A stretch of 20,753 bases of DNA, taken from assembly GCA_040217755.1 (NCBI GenBank), contig JBEHWJ010000031.1, positions 1-20,753 of the forward strand, read 5' to 3'. Source of the DNA: PHAA01 sp040217755 (GTDB lineage Bacteria > Bacillota > Syntrophomonadia > Syntrophomonadales > Syntrophomonadaceae). The notes beneath the pieces are model-generated. The model was not told where the DNA came from. It did not search any database and worked only from the letters and a program-made list of their open reading frames with translations. Positions within the stretch are counted from its first letter, which is position 1. Every line of letters begins with the position of its first letter. Both the position numbers and the translations under genes were made by a program. Positions 8,338 to 14,793 of the stretch are shown piece by piece.

Positions 8338-9165
8338 ATGGCTAGATTAAAAACCAATCTATACGATTCCAGTAAGTGTACCGCCTGCCGGGGATGCTTT
8401 TCTGCATGCAAGGATTCCAATCAGCTTCCGGCCGTCTTCGACCATTCCTATTTTGGGGGTCCGGGCAATGGAACTTACGACTCCAAAGACGGCGATACCG
8501 ATGCCAATACCTATATGATGATCCGGTTCAATGAGACCGAGGATCCGGTGGATGGTGTACGCTGGAACTTCCTGAAATGGCAGTGCATGCACTGCATGGA
8601 CCCAGAATGCGCCAAGGTTTGTCCCAAGTCGGCCTACACCAAATTGGACTGGGGCGCCACCTTCCACGACGAGGATAAGTGCATAGGCTGTCAATACTGT
8701 GTCTATGCCTGCCCGTTCGGCATACCCAAATACCGCAAGCGCACTGACACCATTACCAAGTGTACCCTCTGCTACGAGCGGGTGGCTGAAGGCCTTACCC
8801 CGGCCTGTGCCCGCACTTGCCCGACTGGAGCCATTAAATTCGGTAACCGGGATGAGCTGCTCGAAGAAGCCCGGGCCCGGGTCAAATACCTGCGGGCCAA
8901 TGGTTTCCCAAGAGCAACGATCTACGGTGAGACGGAATTAGGCTCCGGCACCAACAAGTTATATATCCTAACCGACACCCCAGATAAATTCGGTCTGCCG
9001 GTCAAGCCCCAGGTCGAAGGCAATACGATCTTCTGGCAGAACTGGGTCCAGCCCTATGCTGGCTGGCTCATCCCCTTGGCCTTGGGTGGGTCGGCGATCA
9101 GTTTTGTCACCTCGAGATTAGTAGCCAATAAAAATGGAGGACATGCGGAAGGAGGTCATGAGTAA
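8338..9165 (+). CDS. fdnH: Formate dehydrogenase iron-sulfur (beta) subunit
   Basis: A 275-residue electron-transfer subunit with sixteen cysteines in four ferredoxin-like groups for four [4Fe-4S] clusters. They are Cys14/17/20/24, Cys83/86/91/95, Cys115/118/121/125 and the group beginning Cys142/145 and ending CARTCP. A hydrophobic segment at about 243-262 forms the single C-terminal membrane anchor typical of FdnH. It should wire the selenocysteine subunit to the cytochrome b subunit and be carried across the membrane on the Tat signal of its partner, as it has no signal of its own. I chose the ATG at 8338, preceded by AAGGAGGG (8323-8330), over an in-frame ATG 24 bases upstream that overlaps the previous gene. 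The stop overlaps the next start by one base (TAATG). Confidence 0.96.
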   Translation: MARLKTNLYDSSKCTACRGCFSACKDSNQLPAVFDHSYFGGPGNGTYDSKDGDTDANTYMMIRFNETEDPVDGVRWNFLKWQCMHCMDPECAKVCPKSAYTKLDWGATFHDEDKCIGCQYCVYACPFGIPKYRKRTDTITKCTLCYERVAEGLTPACARTCPTGAIKFGNRDELLEEARARVKYLRANGFPRATIYGETELGSGTNKLYILTDTPDKFGLPVKPQVEGNTIFWQNWVQPYAGWLIPLALGGSAISFVTSRLVANKNGGHAEGGHE

Positions 9166-9848
9166 TGCAATGGATTCCGGAATATAAAGATGATGTTCCT
9201 CGCGTTGAAAGATTCAACACCCTGGCTCGTTTCACTCACTGGAGTCATACTGTGACCTTCCTGCTGTGTTTGTTCACAGGTCTGGCCCTGTTCCTGGATG
9301 GCGCCGACTGGCTGGCAGCCATATTTGGCGGATACAGGGGTGCTGGTCTGGTACACCGTATTGCAGCGGTAGTTTTGACCGTAACTATATTGACCGCTAT
9401 GGCTGTTGGCTTCAAAGGTGTTATAGCCTGGATCAAGGACCTATTCCGCTTCGGTATGAATGATATCGGATTCCTGATGGTATTCCCGCTGGAATTCCTG
9501 GGCTTCAAGGTCAAGATACCACCCCAGACCAGGTTCAACGGCGGTGAAAAGATGAACTCGGTAGTCACTCCGACCATGGTCTTCCTGCTGATGATAAGCG
9601 GATGGATCATCTGGTGGCCCTCCATCTGGTGGCCGGGCCTGGTGAGATTCTCCTACTGGGTCCATGACCTGGCCATGATCTTCGGTACCCTGATGGTATG
9701 TATGCATGGGTACTTGGGCTCCTTCCATCCCGGATCGGGTGAATCCTTCTGGGGTATGTGGAAAGGTACCGTCCGCGCCGATTGGGCTCAGCACCATCAC
9801 GCTATCTGGTATGACGAGACTTATGGAGATAAGTCCAAAGCCGAATAA
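9165..9848 (+). CDS. fdnI: Formate dehydrogenase cytochrome b (gamma) subunit
   Basis: A 227-residue integral membrane protein with four predicted helices (about residues 29-46, 62-88, 132-150 and 163-186). His25, His64, His167 and His181 have exactly the spacings (39 and 14) of the heme ligands of E. coli FdnI (18, 57, 155, 169), so two b hemes are expected. This subunit links the outward-facing dehydrogenase to the quinone pool, presumably menaquinone here. The GGAGG ribosome binding site (9151-9155) lies inside the end of the beta gene, and the ATG overlaps its stop by one base, implying coupled translation. The C-terminus (from about residue 190) is soluble and His-rich. With the two preceding genes it makes a complete FdnGHI-type complex with no NAD- or ferredoxin-linked subunit. 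Confidence 0.96.
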   Translation: MQWIPEYKDDVPRVERFNTLARFTHWSHTVTFLLCLFTGLALFLDGADWLAAIFGGYRGAGLVHRIAAVVLTVTILTAMAVGFKGVIAWIKDLFRFGMNDIGFLMVFPLEFLGFKVKIPPQTRFNGGEKMNSVVTPTMVFLLMISGWIIWWPSIWWPGLVRFSYWVHDLAMIFGTLMVCMHGYLGSFHPGSGESFWGMWKGTVRADWAQHHHAIWYDETYGDKSKAE

Positions 9849-9874
9849 ACCCATGGTAAAGTAAAGATAATAAA

Positions 9875-9903
9875 GAACAAGGGGAGTTGAACTCCCCTTG
9901 TTC
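9875..9903. other. Perfect 12-bp hairpin between cytochrome b gene and fdhE
   Basis: GAACAAGGGGAG (9875-9886) pairs perfectly with CTCCCCTTGTTC (9892-9903) around a 5-nt loop. No T-tract follows on the plus strand (next bases CTATAAAGG), and fdhE's ribosome binding site begins five bases later. On the minus strand the stem is followed by TTTATTATCTTT, which is terminator-like. Likely a transcript-stabilising or partly terminating hairpin that lowers fdhE relative to the structural genes. Confidence 0.75.
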
Positions 9904-9924
9904 CTATAAAGGAGTGCTGGCAGG

Positions 9925-10755
9925 ATGAACACCAAAACCCCGGTAGAATTACCCGAAGGATACCTGGATTTTTATAAGAACCTGGAATCCTGGCAAAACC
10001 ATCAGCAGGTAAAAATCAAACAGAAATCCGCTCCGGTAGCCATAGATGTAGTGAAGACCCTGGTTAACACCAACCGTTCCATAATGCAAACCGTTGATTT
10101 CGACTTGGATGCCGGGTACTTCAAACAGCTATACCTGGAGCTGTTACAGTTCTTGGCAGAATCCCGTCCGGAGACGTTGATCCAGATCGAAAAAATCAAG
10201 TTGGCAATGGATAATTTCGCCTTTGAAGAGCTTGCCATCAAGGTTTTGGAAGGTGACGGCGATTATTTTGCTTCCTTGTCGCAAGCATATGACTTACCCA
10301 AAGAACTCCTGATATTCAGCGTCGACCATGCCTTACGTCCATTCCTGAGGGCTTGGGCGGCTCCTTATCGTTCACCTATCTCCGAGGCTGGGTTTGACAC
10401 GTGGGATTTCGCTACCGTTTGCCCCTTCTGTGCTACCAAATCCAATTTCAGCCGGGTGCGGGCGACCGACGGGAGGCGTTTCATGTTCTGCGACCGGTGT
10501 TTCACGGAATGGGAGACCCGCAACATCTATTGCGTTCATTGCGGCAACAGCAACCCCCACAGCATCTCTTTCCTCACCGTGGAAGGCTTCCCCGCTTATC
10601 AAGCGTTTATCTGTGAAGAATGCAAGGGCTACAGCAAGAGTTTTGATGAACGCCAGAAGGCGGTCCGTATCGACCCATTCATAACCAATATTGAGACCAT
10701 CTATCTGGATATGATGGCCCAGGAGAAAGGGTACACCAGTCACGAAGAGTCTTGA
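9925..10755 (+). CDS. fdhE: Formate dehydrogenase accessory protein FdhE
   Basis: A 276-residue cytoplasmic maturation factor for Tat-exported formate dehydrogenases. The zinc/iron-binding core shows four CxxC pairs: Cys166/169, Cys189/192, Cys203/206 and Cys230/233, the arrangement of the rubredoxin-like FdhE fold. The N-terminal 150 residues are helical and weakly conserved, as in the family. It is somewhat shorter than E. coli FdhE (309). The ATG at 9925 has AAAGGAG at 9908-9914. It follows the cytochrome b gene by 76 nt, with a strong hairpin between, so its output may be set separately from the structural subunits. Its presence supports export of the catalytic subunit in folded form. Confidence 0.95.
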   Translation: MNTKTPVELPEGYLDFYKNLESWQNHQQVKIKQKSAPVAIDVVKTLVNTNRSIMQTVDFDLDAGYFKQLYLELLQFLAESRPETLIQIEKIKLAMDNFAFEELAIKVLEGDGDYFASLSQAYDLPKELLIFSVDHALRPFLRAWAAPYRSPISEAGFDTWDFATVCPFCATKSNFSRVRATDGRRFMFCDRCFTEWETRNIYCVHCGNSNPHSISFLTVEGFPAYQAFICEECKGYSKSFDERQKAVRIDPFITNIETIYLDMMAQEKGYTSHEES

Positions 10756-10815
10756 ACCTAACGCGAACCACCGGAAATGCTGCCGAGGCGCTCCTTCATT
10801 TTATTATGTATATCG

Positions 10816-10846
10816 AAAACCGGGCATATTGGGCCCGGTTTTGCTT
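10816..10846. terminator. Bidirectional intrinsic terminator between convergent operons
   Basis: A 10-bp stem AAAACCGGGC (10816-10825)/GCCCGGTTTT (10833-10842) with a 7-nt loop. The A/T ends of the stem give a T-run on either strand. It sits 61 nt after fdhE and about 105 nt after mtaD, so it can end both operons. Confidence 0.85.
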
Positions 10847-10946
10847 GTTCATATCCATACGGCGAGGCTGTCAACCCGCCCTTTCCTCCCATTAATGCCA
10901 CGGTACAGGTGGTTGGAAATTAAGATAGCCCCCTTTGCCAGCTCTT

Positions 10947-12239
10947 TTACCTGGTCATTAACCTGGCTGCGGTATACTTGGCCTGCTCCAGGACTTCTTC
11001 CTCATCGAAGGTCCTTATCACCCGCTTGTGCATTACAATCCGTCCGTCAATGATGACGGTATCGACATCGGATGCCTGCCCGGAATAGACAAGGTTGGCG
11101 ACGATGTCGTAACGGGGTATGCAGTGCGGTCCGTCTACCCTGACCAGGATGATGTCGGCTTTCTTGCCCGGTTCGAGGGTCCCTATTTTATCATCCAGGC
11201 CCAAAGCCTGGGCGCCGTGGAAGGTGGCCATCTTGAGCGCCTGGTAGGCCGGAACTATAGTGGGATCCATACTGTTGACTTTATGTAAAAGGGCACAGCT
11301 GTGCATCTCCTGCATCATATCCAGGTTGTTGTTGCTGGAAGCCCCGTCTGTGCCGAGAGCTACGGCTACGCCGGCCTCAAGGAGTTTGGGTACCGGAGCG
11401 ATGCCGCTGGCCAGTTTCATATTGCTCTCAGGATTATGGGCCACCCCCACCCGTTTGCGAGCTAGTATCCCTATATCTTCATCGGTCAGGTGGACACAGT
11501 GAGCCGCCAGAACCGGGTGCTCGAATAAACCCAGGCTATCCATATGAGCAACTGGGGTCAGCCCGTAAGTTCTCAGACTGTCGGCTGCCTCAGAAGCTGT
11601 TTCCGCCAGGTGGATATGCATTCCCACCCCCAGTTCGCCCGCCAGGTCGGCAACCTGCCGCAGGTATTCGGGAGGGCAGGTGTAAGGTGCGTGCGGTCCG
11701 AGATTGAACCTGACCCGATCATGCCCGGATTGGTTCCAATGTTGTATGAGTTCCCGGCTCTCAGCCAGGGCTTTCTCACTATCCGGTCCCACCCCGATAA
11801 GGCCGCGCGACAGCAGAGCCCTGATCCCGGTCCGGTCTGCTGCTGCCGCTGCCTTGTCCATAAAGAAATACATATCGGCAAAACAGGTGGTCCCTGACCG
11901 GATCATTTCCACTATCGCCAGCATAGTTCCCCAGTACACATCTTCCGCGGTCAGTTTGGCTTCCAGGGGCCAGATCTTTTTCTCCAGCCATTCCATCAGC
12001 GGCATATCGTCGGCATAACCGCGCAGCAGCGTCATGGCTGCGTGAGTATGGGCATTGACAAAACCGGGTAGGGCAACTAGATTGGTGCCATCGATTATCC
12101 GCTCGTAATCGCCCTCCGGCGCCTCCCCTGCTGCTGCCTGCCTGATCTCATCCCCCGCCACCTCCAGGTAACCTTGCTCGATAACAAGATCATCGGCGGT
12201 CATCGGGATCATACTGATATTTTTGATCAGTAAACTCAT
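10947..12239 (-). CDS. mtaD: 5-methylthioadenosine/S-adenosylhomocysteine deaminase (amidohydrolase)
   Basis: A 430-residue metal-dependent amidohydrolase that converts methylthioadenosine, S-adenosylhomocysteine or 5'-deoxyadenosine to the inosine form with release of ammonia. Metal-site motifs appear in family order: NAHTH with His64 and His66, GPHAPYTC, HIHLAET, HCVHLTDED and LGTDGASSNNNLDMM. The ends contain the small beta-sandwich strands usual for this group. Length is normal (about 430). The ATG at 12239 follows AGGAGGTG with 7-nt spacing. It is the last gene of a run with phosphorylase, isomerase and aldolase genes, 45 nt after the aldolase, which points to methylthioadenosine or deoxyadenosine as the working substrate. 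Distinguishing MtaD from other deaminases of the ATZ/TRZ family rests partly on this context. Confidence 0.93.
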   Translation of the reverse strand: MSLLIKNISMIPMTADDLVIEQGYLEVAGDEIRQAAAGEAPEGDYERIIDGTNLVALPGFVNAHTHAAMTLLRGYADDMPLMEWLEKKIWPLEAKLTAEDVYWGTMLAIVEMIRSGTTCFADMYFFMDKAAAAADRTGIRALLSRGLIGVGPDSEKALAESRELIQHWNQSGHDRVRFNLGPHAPYTCPPEYLRQVADLAGELGVGMHIHLAETASEAADSLRTYGLTPVAHMDSLGLFEHPVLAAHCVHLTDEDIGILARKRVGVAHNPESNMKLASGIAPVPKLLEAGVAVALGTDGASSNNNLDMMQEMHSCALLHKVNSMDPTIVPAYQALKMATFHGAQALGLDDKIGTLEPGKKADIILVRVDGPHCIPRYDIVANLVYSGQASDVDTVIIDGRIVMHKRVIRTFDEEEVLEQAKYTAARLMTR

Positions 12240-12284
12240 TGGGCACCTCCTGTCTGCTAAATCTCTCCAGGCCGACGACCTTGG

Positions 12285-12935
12285 CTATTCTTTCTTTTGG
12301 CCGTAGGCAGCGAAACCCCGGTGCAGCTTTTCTATCTCATCGGGGTCAAGTGAATAGGCTGTACCCAGGCTTTGGGCCAGCAATGTGATGCGCGCGGTCT
12401 CCTCAGCGATATTACAAACCCGCAGGGCCTCTTCGATATTCCGCCCCACCCCCACCATGCCATGATTGGCCAGCAATACCGCCACTCCCGAACCAAGGGT
12501 CTGGACCACATTGTCGGCCAATCGGCCAGTCCCGCAGATGGCGTAAGGGGCGGTTTTGATCTCGTGGCCGATCACCTGAGCGGTTTCTTCCAGGACGACC
12601 GGGACCGGCAGACGAGCCACCGCAAAGGCAGTCAAATGCGGGCTGTGCACATGCACCACCGCATTGACATCTGAACGGTGCTGGTATATCCGGGCATGGG
12701 TGGGTGTCTCCACCGATGGTTTCCATATCCCTTCAACAGTGTTGCCGTGCCAGTCCACCATGACTATATCCTCTATGGTCATGGTGTCGTATTTCATCCC
12801 GCTGGGGGTGATCAGAAGGTAGGGTTTATCGGGCACCCTTACACTGACGTTGCCCCAGGTGCCTACCACCATATTGGTCCTGGCTATAGTCTGGGCGGTC
12901 CTCAGGACATCCTGGCGCTCCTGCAGATAATGCAT
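12285..12935 (-). CDS. Class II aldolase, candidate 5-(methylthio)ribulose-1-phosphate aldolase
   Basis: A 216-residue zinc aldolase of the fuculose-1-phosphate/adducin family. Zinc ligands His95, His97 and His158 and the catalytic Glu76 are present in SVETPTH, HVHSPH and LANHG contexts, and GNVS and TPSG near the N-terminus are the phosphate-binding loops. By sequence alone the substrate is open (fuculose-, ribulose- or methylthioribulose-1-phosphate). It begins 4 nt after mtnA, and mtnA makes 5-(methylthio)ribulose-1-phosphate. I therefore infer the Ald2 reaction: cleavage to dihydroxyacetone phosphate and methylthioacetaldehyde, or acetaldehyde when the substrate comes from deoxyadenosine. 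The alternative for this position in aerobes is MtnB dehydratase, a related fold; the Glu76 pattern and the absence of mtnC/mtnD in the window favour aldolase. The ribosome binding site is only AAAGGG, inside mtnA's end. Confidence 0.85.
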   Translation of the reverse strand: MHYLQERQDVLRTAQTIARTNMVVGTWGNVSVRVPDKPYLLITPSGMKYDTMTIEDIVMVDWHGNTVEGIWKPSVETPTHARIYQHRSDVNAVVHVHSPHLTAFAVARLPVPVVLEETAQVIGHEIKTAPYAICGTGRLADNVVQTLGSGVAVLLANHGMVGVGRNIEEALRVCNIAEETARITLLAQSLGTAYSLDPDEIEKLHRGFAAYGQKKE

Positions 12936-12939
12936 ATGG

Positions 12940-13974
12940 TCACATCCCTTTAACCTTTAATAGCTTTTCTCCGTAAGGTGGCCTTATGACTCCCGCCTCG
13001 GTGATTATCCCGGTTATTAACTGGTTGGGGGTTACGTCGAAAGCGGGGTTATACACATCCACTTCCGGCACAGTGATGTAGATTCCGCCTACCTGGCGTA
13101 CTTCGTCCTGGCTCCGTTCCTCGATGGGTATCTGCTGGCCCGATTCGATGTTCATATCCACGGTAGATAAAGGGGCGGCGATATAGAAAGGTATATGGTG
13201 GTAAGCGGCCAGTACAGCCAGAGCGTAGGTACCGATCTTGTTGGCTGCGTCTCCGTTGGCCGCGATCCGGTCCGCTCCAACTACCACTACATCAACCTTA
13301 CCCTGCTGCATTATGGTGGCGGCCATGCTGTCGGTAATCAGACTGACTGGTATTTCATCCTGGCGCAACTCCCAGATGGTAAGCCGGGCCCCTTGAAGAA
13401 CCGGCCGGGTCTCACAAACCCATACCTTATCGATACGCTTCTCCCGATGGGCAGATCGGATTACTCCCAGAGCGGTCCCATATCCACAGGTAGCCAGAGC
13501 GCCGGCGTTGCATATGGTCAAGACCCGGGCGCCGGGGACAAGCAACGGTCCTCCATGCTCACCCATGGCCAGGTTGGCTGCAATGTCTTCGGCGCAGATC
13601 CTTTCGGCTTCCTGCCACATCCCCTTTCTCAACTCTTCCAGGGGGCTATCGGCTGTTGCTTCGAAAACCCGTTTCATCCGGTCAAGGGCCCAAAACAGAT
13701 TGACCGCGGTGGGCCGGGAGGAAGTAAAAGCCTGGATTAAATCTTCAAAGTAGGGCCCGCGCTGGCCGAGGGGGTCGGGGCAGACATCCATGGCCAGGGC
13801 AATCCCATAAGCAGCCGTAACCCCTATCAATGGGGCGCCCCGGACTTTGAGTTCCTTGATAGCCGTAACTACATCTCTATAGTCGGATAGGCAAACATAT
13901 TCCAACCGGGCCGGGAGAAGGTTCTGGTTCAGAACGCATACCGCCCCGTTTTCTCTATAAATGGTCCTGATCAT
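12940..13974 (-). CDS. mtnA: S-methyl-5-thioribose-1-phosphate isomerase
   Basis: A 344-residue aldose-ketose isomerase converting 5-methylthioribose-1-phosphate (and 5-deoxyribose-1-phosphate) to the ribulose form. The catalytic Cys155 (TICNAGALAT) and Asp235 (VGADRIAANGD) are 80 residues apart, as in the B. subtilis enzyme (160 and 240). RGAPLIG, ETRPVLQGARLT and the AFDVTPNQLITGIITEAG end are also typical. The frame is open 39 bases further upstream, but the ATG at 13974 gives the usual length and overlaps the mtnP stop by four bases (ATGA), a sign of translational coupling. The C-terminus abuts the aldolase gene. The closest alternative, an eIF2B-like or ribose-1,5-bisphosphate isomerase, is less likely given the phosphorylase beside it. 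Confidence 0.96.
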   Translation of the reverse strand: MIRTIYRENGAVCVLNQNLLPARLEYVCLSDYRDVVTAIKELKVRGAPLIGVTAAYGIALAMDVCPDPLGQRGPYFEDLIQAFTSSRPTAVNLFWALDRMKRVFEATADSPLEELRKGMWQEAERICAEDIAANLAMGEHGGPLLVPGARVLTICNAGALATCGYGTALGVIRSAHREKRIDKVWVCETRPVLQGARLTIWELRQDEIPVSLITDSMAATIMQQGKVDVVVVGADRIAANGDAANKIGTYALAVLAAYHHIPFYIAAPLSTVDMNIESGQQIPIEERSQDEVRQVGGIYITVPEVDVYNPAFDVTPNQLITGIITEAGVIRPPYGEKLLKVKGM

Positions 13975-14765
13975 GATTCGCTCAATCCGCCTTGCTGGGA
14001 GATGCTGCTGCACACGCAGTTACGCGGCCCGCCCAGATATTTCAGGGTCTCCCTCATGAGGTAGCGGACGTCATGGATGCTGTTCTTCATAACCTGCACC
14101 ACCTCGGAATGGGTCAGGATGTGGGGCGCGATACCGGCAGCATGGTTGGTAATGATGGATATGTTGCCGTAGCACATGCCCAATTCCCGGGCCAGGCAGA
14201 CTTCAGGCACACTGGTCATCCCCACCAGGTTCCCGCCCAACATCTTGAACATCCCGATTTCCGCGGCTGTCTCGAATCGCGGTCCCTCGGTGCACACATA
14301 AGTGCCTCCGTTATATATCTTCAATCCGATCTCCCGGCCGGCCTTCTCGATGCCCTCCCTGACAAATGGACAATAGGGTACGGTCATATCACAGTGGACT
14401 ACACCCTGTTCACCGCCTTCGAAGAAGGAGGTTTTCCGGGTCTTGGTGAAATCCAGAAACTGGTCAGCCAGGACATATTCCCCCGGTCTGCGGTCCAGGT
14501 GCAACGACCCTACCGCCGCTGTAGCTATAATCATCTCCACCCCAAGCTGTTTGAGGGCCATGATGTTGGCCCGGTAATTCACCAGGTGGGGCGGCACACT
14601 GTGCTTCAATCCATGACGGGTGATAAAAGCCACTTCCTGGCCACCGCTTTTGGCGATAACCACCCTGGCATCACCAAACGGTGTCGATTCCACGATTTCC
14701 CGGGCTTCCTCCATTAGCCGGGGGGTATAGATGCCAGTACCCCCGATTAAACCAATTTTAGGCAT
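13971..14765 (-). CDS. mtnP: MTA/MTI phosphorylase family protein (possibly methylthioinosine phosphorylase)
   Basis: A 264-residue trimeric-type purine nucleoside phosphorylase that releases a purine base and 5-methylthioribose-1-phosphate. Motifs seen: GGTGIY at 8-13, TRHG, HLVNYRANI, TEGPRFET, GMTSVPEVCLARE and ITNHAAGI. In adenine-specific MTA phosphorylases the last region carries Asp residues that contact the 6-amino group. Here it is Asn207, as in 6-oxopurine enzymes, so I infer a preference for methylthioinosine made by MtaD. A CVC motif near the C-terminus resembles the CXC disulfide motif of some archaeal MTA phosphorylases. The start at 14765 is chosen because MPKIGLIGG begins the first strand; the open frame upstream runs into ftsY. 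GAGGT lies upstream of the ATG. It follows ftsY by 28 nt and overlaps mtnA. Confidence 0.93.
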   Translation of the reverse strand: MPKIGLIGGTGIYTPRLMEEAREIVESTPFGDARVVIAKSGGQEVAFITRHGLKHSVPPHLVNYRANIMALKQLGVEMIIATAAVGSLHLDRRPGEYVLADQFLDFTKTRKTSFFEGGEQGVVHCDMTVPYCPFVREGIEKAGREIGLKIYNGGTYVCTEGPRFETAAEIGMFKMLGGNLVGMTSVPEVCLARELGMCYGNISIITNHAAGIAPHILTHSEVVQVMKNSIHDVRYLMRETLKYLGGPRNCVCSSISQQGGLSES

Positions 14766-14793
14766 GTATGTTACCTCACTTTCGGGATTTAAT

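Noticed and set aside
13975..14013. Upstream extension of mtnA by 13 codons
   Set aside because: It would overlap mtnP by over 40 bases; the ATG at 13974 gives the family-typical N-terminus and an ATGA coupling overlap.
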